A DNA stretch of 64,000 nucleotides from Gibbula magus. Its lineage: Eukaryota; Mollusca; Gastropoda; Trochida; Trochidae. A program made the translations under genes and the position numbers. The stretch lies in NCBI GenBank assembly GCA_936450465.1, contig OW388296.1, positions 17,464,526-17,528,525 on the forward strand, written 5' to 3'. The notes under the pieces are model-generated. The model did not search any database. It had not been told where the DNA came from and saw nothing but the letters and a program-made list of their open reading frames with translations. The number at the start of each line of letters is the position of its first letter. The first letter of the stretch is position 1. Of the stretch, positions 32,841 to 46,790 are shown piece by piece.

Positions 32841-35800
32841 AGTAAGGGGTGGTGGTTATACAACCTTGACGTGCCCCTATTGGTGAAGTAAGGGGTGATG
32901 GTTATACAACCTTGACGTGTCCCTATTGTTGAAGTAAGGGATGGTGGTTATACAACCTTGACGTGCCCCTATTGTTGAAGTAAGGGGTGATGGTTATACA
33001 ACCTTGATGTGTCCCCATTGGTGAAGTAAGGGGTGATGGTTATACAACCTTGACGTGTCCCTATTGGTGAAGTAAGGAGTGGTGGTTATACAACCTTGAC
33101 GTGTCCCTATTGGTGAAGTAAGGGGTGATGGTTATACAACCTTGACGTGTCCCCATTGGTGAAGTAAGGGGTGATGGTTATACAACCTTGACGTGCCCCT
33201 ATTGGTGAAGTAAGGGGTGATGGTTATACAACTTTGACGTGTCCCTATTGGTGAAGTAAGGGGTGAAGGTTATACAACCTTGACGTGTCGCTATTGGTGA
33301 AGTAAGGGGTGATGGTTATACAACTTTGAAGTGTCGCTATTGGTGAAGTAAGGGGTGGTGGTTATACAACCTTGACGTGTCCCTATTGTTGAAGTAAGGG
33401 ATGGTGGTTATACAACCTTGACGTGCCCCTATTGTTGAAGTAAGGGGTGATGGTTATACAACCTTGACGTGTCCCTATTGGTGAAGTAAGGGTTGGTGGT
33501 TATACAACCTTGACGTGCCCCTATTGTTGAAGTAAGGGTTGGTGGTTATACAACCTTGACGTGCCCCTATTGTTGAAGTAAGTGGTTATGGTTATACAAC
33601 ATTGACGTGCCCCTATTGGTGAAGGAAGGGGTGGTGGTTATACAACCTTGACGTGTCCCTATTGATGAAGTAAGGGGTGGTGGTTATACAACCTTGACGT
33701 GCCCCTATTGGTGAAGTAAGGGGTGGTGGTTATACAACCTTTACGTGCCCCTATTGTTGAAGTAAGGGGTGATGGTTATACAACCTTGACGTGTCCCTAT
33801 TGGTGAAGTAAGGGTTGGTGGTTATACAACCTTGACGTGCCCCTATTGTTGAAGTAAGGGGTGGTGGTTATACAACCTTGACGTTACCCTATTGGTGAAG
33901 TAAGGGGTGATGGTTATACAACCTTGATGTGTCCCTATTGGTGAAGTAAGGGGTGATGGTTATACAACCTTGACGTGTCCCTATTGGTGAAGTAAGGGTT
34001 GGTGGTTATACAACCTTGACGTGCCCCTATTGTTGAAGTAAGGGGTGGTGGTTATACAACCTTGACGTGCCCCTATTGTTGAAGTAAGGGGTGATGGTTA
34101 TACAACCTTGACGTGTCCCTATTGGTGAAGTAAGGGTTGGTGGTTATACAACCTTGACGTGCCCCTATTGTTGAAGTAAGGGTTGGTGGTTATACAACCT
34201 TGACGTGCCCCTATTGTTGAAGTAAGGGGTTATGGTTATACAACATTGACGTGCCCCTATTGGTGAAGGAAGGGTGGTGGTTATACAACCGTGACGTGTC
34301 CCTATTGATGAAGTAATGGGTGGTGGTTATACAACCTTGACGTGCCCCTATTGGTGAAGTAAGGGGTGGTGGTTATACAACCTTGACGTGCCCCTATTGT
34401 TGAAGTAAGGGGTGATGGTTATACAACCTTGACGTGTCCCTATTGGTGAAGTAAGGGTTGGTGGTTATACAACCTTGACGTGCCCCTATTGTTGAAGTAA
34501 GGGGTGGTGGTTATACAACCTTGACGTTCCCCTATTGGTGAAGTAAGGGGTGGTGGTTATACAACCTTGACGTGTCCCTATTGATGAAGTAAGGGGTGGT
34601 GGTTATACAACCTTGACGTGCCCCTATTGGTGAAGTAAGGGGTGATGGTTATACAACCTTGATGTGTCCCTATTGGTGAAGTAAGGGGTGATGGTTATAC
34701 AACCTTGACGTGTCCCTATTGGTGAAGTAAGGGGTGGTGGTTATACAACCTTGACGTGCCCCTATTGGTGAAGTAAGGGGTGGTGGTTATACAACCTTGA
34801 CGTGTCCCTATTGATGAAGTAAGGGGTGGTGGTTATACAACCTTGACGTGCCCCTATTGGTGAAGTAAGGGGTGATGGTTATACAACCTTGATGTGTCCC
34901 TATTGGTGAAGTAAGGGGTGATGGTTATACAACCTTGACGTGTCCCTATTGGTGAAGTAAGGGGTGATGGTTATACAACCTTGACGTGTCCCTATTGTTG
35001 AAGTAAGGGGTGGTGGTTATACAACCTTGACGTTCCCCTATTGGTGAAGTAAGGGGTGGTGGTTATACAACCTTGACGTGTCCCTATTGATGAAGTAAGG
35101 GGTGGTGGTTATACAACCTTGACGTGCCCCTATTGGTGAAGTAAGGGGTGATGGTTATACAACCTTGATGTGTCCCTATTGGTGAAGTAAGGGGTGATGG
35201 TTATACAACCTTGACGTGTCCCTATTGGTGAAGTAAGGGGTGGTGGTTATACAACCTTGACGTGCCCCTATTGTTGAAGTAAGGGTTGGTGGTTATACAA
35301 CCTTGACGTGCCCCTATTGTTGAAGTAAGGGGTTATGGTTATACAACCTTGACGTGCCCCTATTGGTGAAGGAAGGGGTGGTGGTTATACAACCTTGACG
35401 TGTCCCTATTGATGAAGTAAGGGGTGGTGGTTATACAACCTTGACGTGCCCCTATTGGTGAAGTAAGGGGTGGTGGTTATACAACCTTGACGTGCCCCTA
35501 TTGTTGAAGTAAGGGGTGATGGTTATACAACCTTGACGTGTCCCTATTGGTGAAGTAAGGGTTGGTGGTTATACAACCTTGACGTGCCCCTATTGTTGAA
35601 GTAAGGGGTGGTGGTTATACAACCTTGACGTGTCCCTATTGGTGAAGTAAGGGGTGATGGTTATACAACCTTGATGTGTCCCTATTGGTGAAGTAAGGGG
35701 TGATGGTTATACAACCTTGACGTGTCCCTATTGGTGAAGTAAGGGGTGATGGTTATACAACCTTGACGTGCCCCTATTGGTGAAGTAAGGGGTGGTGGTT

Positions 35801-38800
35801 ATACAACCTTGACGTGTCCCCATTGGTGAAGTAAGGGGTGGTGGTTATACAACCTTGATGTGTCCCTATTGGTGAAGTAAGGAGTGGTGGTTATACAACC
35901 TTGACGTGCCCCTATTGGTGAAGTAAGGGGTGATGGTTATACAACCTTGATGTGTCCCTATTGGTGAAGTAAGTGGTGGTGGTTATACAACCTTGACGTG
36001 TCCCTATTGGTGAAGTTAGGGGTGGTGGTTTTACAACCTTAACGTGCCCCTATTGGTGAAGTAAGGGGTGATGGTTATACAACCTTGATGTGTCCCTTTT
36101 GGTGAAGTAAGGGGTGGTGGTTATACAACCTTGACGTGTCCCTATTGGTGAAGTAAGGGGTGGTGGTTATACAACCTTGACGTGCCCCTATTGTTGAAGT
36201 AAGGGGTGATGGTTATACAACCTTGACGTGTCCCTATTGGTGAAGTAAGGGTTGGTGGTTATACAACCTTGACGTGCCCCTATTGTTGAAGTAAGGGTTG
36301 GTGGTTATACAACCTTGACGTGCCCCTATTGTTGAAGTAAGGGGTGGTGGTTATACAACTTTGACGTGCCCCTATTGGTGAAGTAAGGGGTGATGGTTAT
36401 ACAACCTTGACGTGTCCCTATTGGTGAAGTAAGGGGTGATGGTTATACAACCTTGACGTGTCCCTATTGGTGAAGTAAGGGGTGGTGGTTATACAACCTT
36501 GACGTGTCCCTATTGGTGAAGTAAGGGGTGGTGGTTAAAAACTTTGACGTGCCCCTATTGTTGAAGTAAGGGGTGATGGTTATAGAACCTTGACGTGTCC
36601 CTATTGGTGAAGTAAGGGTTGGTGGTTATACAACCTTGACGTGCCCCTATTGTTGAAGTAAGGGTTGGTGGTTATACAACCTTGACGTGCCCCTATTGGT
36701 GAAGTAAGGGGTGATGGTTATACAACCTTGATGTGTCCCTATTGGTGAAGAAAGGGGTGATGGTTATACAACCTTGACGTGCCCCTATTGTTGAAGTAAG
36801 TGGTGATGGTTATACAACCTTGACGTGCCCCTATTGGTGAAGTAAGGGTTGGTGGTTATACAACCTTGACGTGCCCCTATTGTTGAAGTAAGGGGTGGTG
36901 GTTATACGACCTTGACGTGCCCCTATTGGTGAAGTAAGGGGTGATGGTTATACAACCTTGACGTGTCCCTATTGGTGATGTAAGGGGTAGTGGTTATACA
37001 ACCTTGACGTGTCCCCAATGGTGAAGTAAGGGGTGATGGTTATACAACCTTAACGTGCCCCTTTTGGTGAAGTAAGGGGTGATGGTTATACAACCTTGAC
37101 GTGCCCCTATTGGTGAAGTAAGGGGTGATGGTTATACAACCTTGACGTGTCCCTATTGGTGAAGTAAGGGGTGATGGTTATACAACCTTGACGTGTCCCT
37201 ATTGGTGAAGTAAGGGGTGATGGTTATACAACCTTGACGTGTCCCTATTGGTGAAGTAAGGGGTGATGGTTATACAACATTGACGTGTCCCCATTGGTGA
37301 AGTAAGGGGTGATGGTTATACAACCTTGATGTGTCCCTATTGGTGAAGTAAGGGGTGATGGTTATACAACCTTGACGTGTCCCCATTGGTGAAGTAAGGG
37401 GTGATGGTTATACAACCTTGATGTGTCCCTATTGGTGAAGTAAGGGTTGGTGGTTATACAACCTTGACGTGCCCCTATTGTTGAAGTAAGGGGTGGTGGT
37501 TATATAACCTTGACGTGCCCCTATTGGTGAAGTAAGGGGTGATGGTTATACAACCTTGATGTGTCCCTATTGGTGAAGAAAGGGGTGATGGTTATACAAC
37601 CTTGACGTGTCCCTATTGGTGATGTAAGGGGTAGTGGTTATACAACCTTGACGTGTCCCCAATGGTGAAGTAAGGGGTGATGGTTATACAACCTTAACGT
37701 GCCCCTTTTGGTGAAGTAAGGGGTGATGGTTATACAACCTTGACGTGCCCCTATTGGTGAAGTTAGGGGTGGTTGTTATACAATCTTGACGTGTCCCTAT
37801 TGGTGAAGTAAGGGGTGATGGTTATACAACCTTGACGTGCCCCTATTGGTGAAGTAAGGGGTGATGGTTATACAACCTTGACGTGTCCCTATTGGTGAAC
37901 TAAGGGGTGATGGTTATACAACCTTGACGTGTCCCCATTGGTGAAGTAAGGGGTGATGGTTATACAACCTTGATGTGTCCCTATTGGTGAAGTAAGGGGT
38001 GGTGGTTATACAACCTTGACGTGTCCCTATTGGTGAAGTATGGGGTGGTGGTTATACAACCTTGACGTGTCCCTATTGGTGAAGTAAGGGTTGGTGGTTA
38101 TACAACCTTGACGTGCCCCTTTTGGTGAAGTAAGGGGTGATGGTTATACAACCTTGACGTGCCCCTATTGGTGAAGTAAGGGGTGATGGTTATACAACCT
38201 TGACGTGTCCCTATTGGTGAAGTAAGGGGTGATGGTTATACAACCTTGACGTGTCCCCATTGGTGAAGTAAGGGGTGATGGTTATACAACCTTGATGTGT
38301 CCCTATTGGTGAAGTAAGGGGTGATGGTTATACAATCTTGACGTGTCCCCATTGGTGAAGTAAGGGGTGATGGTTATACAACCTTGACGTGCCCCTATTG
38401 GTGAAGTAAGGGGTGATGGTTATACAACCTTGACGTGTCCCTATTGGTGAAGTAAGGGGTGATGGTTATACAACCTTAACGTGCCCCTATTGGTGAAGTA
38501 AGGGGTGATGGTTATACAACCTTGACGTGTCCCCATTGGTGAAGTAAGGGGTGATGGTTATACAACCTTGATGTGTCCCTATTGGTGAAGTAAGGGGTGG
38601 TGGTTATACAACCTTGACGTGTCCCTATTGGTGAAGTATGGGGTGGTGGTTATACAACCTTGACGTGTCCCTATTGGTGAAGTAAGGGATGGTGGTTATA
38701 CAACCTTGACGTGCCCCTATTGTTGAAGTAAGGGGTGGTGGTTATACAACCTTGACGTGTCCCTATTGGTGAAGTAAGGGTTGGTGGTTATACAACCTTG

Positions 38801-41800
38801 ACGTGCCCCTATTGTTGAAGTAAGGGGTGGTGGTTATACAACCTTGACGCGCCCCTATTGGTGAAGTAAGGGGTGATGGTTATACAACCTTGATGTGTCC
38901 CTATTGGTGAAGAAAGGGGTGATGGTTATACAACCTTGACGTGTCCCTATTGGTGAAGAAAGGGGTGATGGTTATACAACCTTGACGTGTCCCTATTGGT
39001 GAAGTAAGGGTTGGTGGTTATACAACCTTGACGTGCCCCTATTGTTGAAGTAAGGGGTGGTGGTTATACAACCTTGACGCGCCCCTATTGGTGAAGTAAG
39101 GGGTGATGGTTATACAACCTTGATGTGTCCCTATTGGTGAAGAAAGGGGTGATGGTTATACAACCTTGACGTGTCCCTATTGGTGATGTAAGGGGTAGTC
39201 GTTATACAACCTTGACGTGTCCCCAATGGTGAAGTAAGGGGTGATGGTTATACAACCTTGACGTGCCCCTTTTGGTGAAGTAAGGGGTGATGGTTATACA
39301 ACCTTGACGTGCCCCTATTGGTGAAGTTAGGGGTGGTGGTTATACAATCTTGACGTGTCCCTATTCCTGAAGTAAGGGGTGACGGTTATAAAACCTTGAC
39401 GTGCCCCTATTGGTGAAGTAAGGGGTGATGGTTATACAACCTTGACGTGTCCCTATTGGTGAAGTAAGGGGTGATGGTTATACAACCTTGACGTGTCCCC
39501 ATTGGTGAAGTAAGGGGTGATGGTTATACAACCTTGATGTGTCCCTATTGGTGAAGTAAGGGGTGGTGGTTATACAACCTTGATGTGTCCCTATTGGTGA
39601 AGTAAGGGGTGATGGTTATACAACCTTGACGTGTCCCTATTGGTGAAGTATGGGGTGGTGGTTATACAACCTTGACGTGCCCCTATTGTTGAAGTAAGGG
39701 GTGATGGTTATACAATCTTGACGTGTCCCTATTCCTGAAGTAAGGGGTGACGGTTATACAACCTTGACGTGCCCCTATTGGTGAAGTAAGGGGTGATGGT
39801 TATACAACCTTGACGTGTCCCTATTGGTGAAGTAAGGGGTGATGGTTATACAACCTTGACGTGTCCCCATTGGTGAAGTAAGGGGTGATGGTTATACAAC
39901 CTTGATGTGTCCCTATTGGTGAAGTAAGGGGTGGTGGTTATACAACCTTGATGTGTCCCTATTGGTGAAGTAAGGGGTGATGGTTATACAACCTTGACGT
40001 GTCCCTATTGGTGAAGTATGGGGTGGTGGTTATACAACCTTGACGTGCCCCTATTGTTGAAGTAAGGGGTGATGGTTATACAATCTTGACGTGTCCCTAT
40101 TGCTGAAGTAAGGGGTGACGGTTATACAACCTTGACGTGCCCCTATTGGTGAAGTAAGGGGTGATGGTTATACAATCCTGACGTGTCCATATTGCTGAAG
40201 TAAGGGGTGACGGTTATACAACCTTGACGTGCCCCTATTGGTGAAGTAAGGGGTGATGGTTATACAACCTTGACGTGTCCCTATTGGTGAAGTAAGGGGT
40301 GATGGTTATACAACCCTGACGTGTCCCCATTGGTGAAGTAAGGGGTGATGGTTATACAACCTTGATGTGTCCCTATTGGTGAAGTAAGGGGTGGTGGTTA
40401 TACAACCTTGACGTGTCCCTATTGGTGAAGTAAGGGGTGATGGTTATACAACCTTGACGTGTCCCCATTGGTGAAGTAAGGGGTGATGGTTATACAACCT
40501 TGACGTGTCCCTATTGGTGAAGTAAGGGGTGGTGGTTATACAACCTTGATGTGTCCCTATTGGTGAAGTAAGGGGTGGTGGTTATACAACCTTGACGTGT
40601 CCCTATTGGTGAAGTATGGGGTGGTGGTTATACAACCTTGACGTGCCCCTATTGTTGAAGTAAGGGGTGATGGTTATACAACCTTGACGTGTCCCTATTG
40701 GTGAAGTAAGGGTTGGTGGTTATACAACCTTGACGTGCCCCTATTGTTGAAGTAAGGGGTGATGGTTATACAACCTTGACGTGTCCCTATTGGTGAAGTA
40801 AGGGTTGGTGGTTATACAACCTTGACGTGCCCCTATTGTTGAAGTAAGGGGTGGTGGTTATACAACGTTGACGTGCCCCTATTGGTGAAGTAAGGGGTGA
40901 TGGTTATACAACCTTGATGTGTCCCTATTGGTGAAGTAAGGGGTGATGGTTATACAACCTTGACGTGTCCCTATTGGTGAAGTAAGGGGTGGTGGTTATA
41001 CAACTTTGACGTGCCCCTATTGTTGAAGTAAGGGGTGATGGTTATACAACCTTGACGTGTCCCTATTGGTGAAGTAAGGGTTGGTGGTTATACAACCTTG
41101 ACGTGCCCCTATTGTTGAAGTAAGGGGTGGTGGTTATACAACCTTGACGTGTCCCTATTGGTGAAGTAAGGGGTGGTGGTTATACAACCTTGATGTGTCC
41201 CTATTGGTGAAGTAAGGGGTGATGGTTATACAACCTTGACGTGCCCCGATTGGTGAAGTAAGGGGTGATGGTTATACAACCTTGATGTGTCCCTATTGTT
41301 GAAGTAAGGTGTGATGGTTATATAACCTTGACGTGCCCCTATTGGTGAAGTAATTGGTGGTGGTTATACAACCTTGACGTGTCCCTATTGGTGAAGTAAG
41401 GGGTAATGGTTATACAGCCTTAACGTGCCCCTATTGGTGAAGTAAGTGATAGTGGTTATACAACCTTGACGTGTCCCCATTGGTGAAGTAAGGGGTGATG
41501 GTTATACAACCTTAACGTGCCCCTTTTGGTGAAGTAAGGGGTGATGGTTATACAACCTTGACGTGCCCCTATTGGTGAAGTAAGGGGTGGTGGTTATACC
41601 ATCTTGACGTGTCCCTATTGGTGAAGTAAGGGGTGACGGTTATACAACCTTGATGTGTCCCTATTGGTGAAGTAAGGGGTGATGGTTATACAACCTTGAC
41701 GTGTCCCCATTGGTGAAGTAAGGGGTGGTGGTTATACAACCTTGACGTGCCCCTATTGGTGAAGTAAGGGGTGAAGGTTATACAACCTTGACGTGTCCCT

Positions 41801-43110
41801 ATTGGTGAAGTAAGGGGTGATGGTTATACAACCTTGACGTGCCCCTATTGTTGAAGTAAGGGGTAGTGGTTATACAACCTTGACGTGTCCCTATTGGTGA
41901 AGTAAGGGGTGATGGTTATACAACCTTGACATGCCCCTATTGGTGAAGTAAGGGTTGGTGGTTATACAACCTTGACGTGCCCCTATTGTTGAAGTAAGGG
42001 GTGGTGGTTATACAACCTTGACGTGTCCCTATTGGTGAAGTAGGGGGTGATGGTTATACAACCTTGACGTGCCCCTATTGGTGAAGTAAGGGGTGATGGT
42101 TATACAACCTTGACGTGCCCCGATTGGTGAAGTAAGGGGTGATGGTTATACAACCTTGACGTGCCCCTATTGTTGAAGTAAGGGGTTGTGGTTATACAAC
42201 CTTGACGTGTCCCTATTGGTGAAGTAAGGGTTGGTGGTTATACAACCTTGACGTGCCCCTATTGTTGAAGTAAGGGGTGGTGGTTATACAACCTTGACGT
42301 GTCCCTATTGGTGAAGTAAGGGGTGGTGGTTATACAGCCTTAACGTGCCCCTATTGGTGAAGTAAGGGGTGGTGGTTATACAACCTTGATGTGTCCCTAT
42401 TGGTGAAGTAAGGGGTGATGGTTATACAACCTTGACATGCCCCTATTGGTGAAGTAAGGGTTGGTGGTTATACAACCTTGACGTGCCCCTATTGTTGAAG
42501 TAAGGGGTGCAGGTTATACAACCTTGACGTGTCCCTATTGGTGAAGTAGGGGGTGATGGTTATACAACCTTGATGTGTTCCTATTGGTGAAGTAAGGGTT
42601 GGTGGTTATACAACCTTGACGTGCCCCTATTGTTGAAGTAAGGGGTGGTGGTTATACAACCTTGACGTGTCCCTATTGTTGAAGTAAGGGGTGGTGGTTA
42701 TACAGCATTAACGTGCCCCTATTGGTGAAGTAAGGGGTGGTGGTTATACAATCTTGACGTGTCCCCATTGGTGAAGTAAGGGGTGATGGTTATACAACCT
42801 TGATGTGTCCCTATTGGTGAAGTAAGGGGTGATGGTTATACAACCTTGACGTGCCCCTATTGGTGAAGTAAGGGGTGATGGTTATACAACCTTGACGTGC
42901 CCCTATTGGTGATGTAAGGGGTGATGGTTATACAACCTTGACGTGTCCCTATTGGTGAAGTAAGGGGTGATGGTTATACAACCTTGACGTGTCCCTATTG
43001 GTGAAGTAAGGGGTGATGGTTATACAACCTTGACGTGCCCCTATTGGTGAAGTAAGGGGTGATGGTTATACAACCTTGACGTGTCCCTATTGGTGAAGTA
43101 AGGGGTGGTG

Positions 43111-43560
43111 GTTATACCATCTTGACGTGTCCCTATTGGTGAAGTAAGGGGTGACGGTTATACAACCTTGATGTGTCCCTGTTGGTGAAGTAAGGGGTGG
43201 TGGTTATACCATCTTGACGTGTCCCTATTGGTGAAGTAAGGGGTGACGGTTATACAACCTTGACGTGTCCCTATTGGTGAAGTAAGGGGTGGTGGTTATA
43301 CAACCTTGACGTGTCCCTATTGGTGAAGTAAGGGGTGGTGGTTATACCATCTTGACGTGTCCCTATTGGTGAAGTAAGGGGTGACGGTTATACAACCTTG
43401 ATGTGTCCCTATTGGTGAAGTAAGGGGTGGTGGTTATACCATCTTGACGTGTCCCTATTGGTGAAGTAAGGGGTGACGGTTATACAACCTTGACGTGTCC
43501 CTATTGGTGAAGTAAGGGGTGGTGGTTATACCATCTTGACGTGTCCCTATTGGTGAAGTA
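43111..43560. repeat. Dimer-type block (92-bp) in the array
   Basis: GTTATACCATCTTGACG recurs at 43111, 43203, 43341, 43433 and 43525, that is every two or three units. It alternates with a GTGACGG-bearing unit. The same alternation reappears at about 49260-49560 and 51600-51760. Confidence 0.7.
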
Positions 43561-46520
43561 AGGGGTGATGGTTATACAACCTTGACGTGTCCCCATTGGT
43601 GAAGTAAGGGGTGGTGGTTATACAACCTTGACGTGCCCCTATTGTTGAAGTAAGGGGTGGTGGTTATACATACTTGACGTGCCCCTATTGGTGAAGTAAG
43701 GGGTGATGGTTATACAACCTTGACGATCCCCTTTTGGTGAAGTAAGGGGTTATGGTTATACAACCTTGACGTGCCCCTATTGGTGAAGGAAGGGGTGGTG
43801 GTTATACAACCTTGACGTGCCCCTATTGTTGAAGTAAGGGGTGATGGTTATACAACCTTGACGTGCCCCTATTGTTGAAGTAAGGGGTGATGGTTATACA
43901 ACCTTGACGTGTCCCTATTGGTGAAGTAAGGGTTGGTGGTTATACAACCTTGACGTGCCCCTATTGTTGAAGTAAGGGTTGGTGGTTATACAACCTTGAC
44001 GTGCCCCTATTGTTGAAGTAAGGGGTTATGGTTATACAACCTTGACGTGCCCCTATTGGTGAAGGAAGGGGTGGTGGTTAAACAACCTTGACGTGTCCCT
44101 ATTGATGAAGTAAGGGGTGGTGGTTATACAACCTTGACGGGCCCCTATTGGTGAAGTAAGGGGTGGTGGTTATACAACCTTGACGTGCCCCTATTGTTGA
44201 AGTAAGCGGTGATGGTTATACAACCTTGACGTGTCCCTATTGGTGAAGTAAGGGTTGGTGGTTATACAACCTTGACGTGCCCCTATTGGTGAAGTAAGGG
44301 GTGATGGTTATACAACCTTGATGTGTCCCTATTGGTGAAGTAAGGGGTGATGGTTATACAACCTTGACGTGTCCCTATTGGTGAAGTAAGGGGTGGTGGT
44401 TATACAACCTTGACGTGTCCCTATTGGTGAAGTAAGGGGTGATGGTTATACAACCTTGACGTGTCCCTATTGTTGAAGTAAGGGGTGGTGGTTATACAAC
44501 CTTGACGTGTCCCTATTGATGAAGTAAGGGGTGGTGGTTATACAACCTTGACGTGCCCCTATTGTTGAAGTAAGGGGTGATGGTTATACAACCTTGACGT
44601 GTCCCTATTGGTGAAGTAAGGGTTGGTGGTTATACAACCTTGACGTGCCCCTATTGTTGAAGTAAGGGTTGGTGGTTATACAACCTTGACGTGCCCCTAT
44701 TGTTGAAGTAAGGGGTGGTGGTTATACAACCTTGACGTGCCCCTATTGGTGAAGTAAGGGGTGATGGTTATACAACCTTGATGTGTCCCTATTGGTGAAG
44801 TAAGGGGTGATGGTTATACAACCTTGACGTGTCCCTATTGGTGAAGTAAGGGGTGGTGGTTATACAAGTTTGACGTGCCCCTATTGTTGAAGTAAGGGGT
44901 GATGGTTATACAACCTTGACGTGTCCCTATTGGTGAAGTAAGGGTTGGTGGTTATACAACCTTGACTATTGTTGAAGTAAGGGGTGGTGGTTATACAACC
45001 TTGACGTGCCCCTATTGGTGAAGTAAGGGGTGATGGTTATACAACCTTGATGTGTCCCTATTGGTGAAGAAAGGGGTGATGGTTATACAACCTTGACGTG
45101 CCCCTATTGTTGAAGTAAGGGGTGATGGTTATACAACCTTGACGTGTCCCTATTGGTGAAGTAAGGGTTGGTGGTTATACAACCTTGACGTGCCCCTATT
45201 GTTGAAGTAAGGGGTGGTGGTTATACAACCTTGACGTGCCCCTATTGGTGAAGTAAGGGGTGATGGTTATACAACCTTGATGTGTCCCTATTGGTGAAGA
45301 AAGGGGTGATGGTTATACAACCTTGACGTGTCCCTATTGGTGATGTAAGGGGTAGTGGTTATACAACCTTGACGTGTCCCCAATGGTGAAGTAAGGGGTG
45401 ATGGTTATACAACCTTAACGTGCCCCTTTTGGTGAAGTAAGGGGTGATGGTTATACAACCTTGACGTGCCCCTATTGGTGAAGTAAGGGGTGGTGGTTAT
45501 ACAACCTTGACGTGTCCCCATTGGTGAAGTAAGGGGTGATGGTTATACAACCTTGATGTGCCCCTATTGGTGAAGTAAGGGGTGGTGGTTATACAACCTT
45601 GACGTGTCCCCTTTTGGTGAAGTAAGGGGTGATGGTTATACAACCTTGACGTGCCCCTATTGGTGAAGTAAGGGGTGATGGTTATACAACCTTGACGTGT
45701 CCCTATTGGTGAAGTAAGGGTTGGTGGTTATACAACCTTGACGTGCCCCTATTGTTGAATTAAGGGGTGGTGGTTATACAACCTTGACGTGCCCCTATTG
45801 TTGAAGTAAGGGGTGATGGTTATACAACCTTGACGTGTCCCTATTGGTGAAGTAAGGGTTGGTGGTTATACAACCTTGACGTGCCCCTATTGTTGAAGTA
45901 AGGGGTGGTGGTTATACAACCTTGACGTGCCCCTATTGGTGAAGTAAGGGGTGATGGTTATACAACCTTGATGTGTCCCTATTGGTGAAGTAAGGGGTGA
46001 TGGTTATACAACCTTAACGTTCCCCTATTGGTGAAGTAAGGGGTGATGGTTATACAACCTTGACGTGCCCCTATTGGTGAAGTAAGGGGTGATGGTTATA
46101 CAACCTTGACGTGTCCCTATTGTTGAAGGAAGGGGTGATGGTTATACAACCTTGACGTGTCCCTATTGGTAAAGTAAGGGGTGGTGGTTATACAACCTTG
46201 ACGTGTCCCTATTGGTGAAGTAAGGGGTGGTGGTTATACAACTTTGACGTGCCCCTATTGTTGAAGTAAGGGGTGATGGTTATACAACCTTGACATGTCC
46301 CTATTGGTGAAGTAAGGGTTGGTGGTTATACAACCTTGACGTGCCCCTATTGTTGAAGTATGGGGTGGTGGTTATACAACCTTGACGTGCCCCTATTGGT
46401 GAAGTAAGGGGTGATGGTTATACAACCTTGATGTGTCCCTATTGGTGAAGAAAGGGGTGGTGGTTATACAACCTTGACGTGCCCCTATTGTTGAAGTAAG
46501 GGGTGATGGTTATACAACCT

Positions 46521-46790
46521 TGATGTGTCCCTATTGGTGATGTAAGGGGTAGTGGTTATACAACCTTGACGTGTCCCTATTGGTGATGTAAGGGGTAGTG
46601 GTTATACAACCTTGACGTGTCCCTATTGGTGATGTAAGGGGTAGTGGTTATACAACCTTGACGTGTCCCTATTGGTGATGTAAGGGGTAGTGGTTATACA
46701 ACCTTGACGTGTCCCTATTGGTGAAGTAAGGGGTGATGGTTATACAACCTTGACGTGTCCCTATTGGTGATGTAAGGGGTAGTGGTTATA
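46521..46790. repeat. Local run of one unit variant in the array
   Basis: The variant GTGATGTAAGGGGTAGTGG appears in four consecutive units, then a normal unit, then once more. Elsewhere it occurs singly (about 36977, 37622, 39184, 45342). This is a recent single-unit amplification. Confidence 0.75.
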
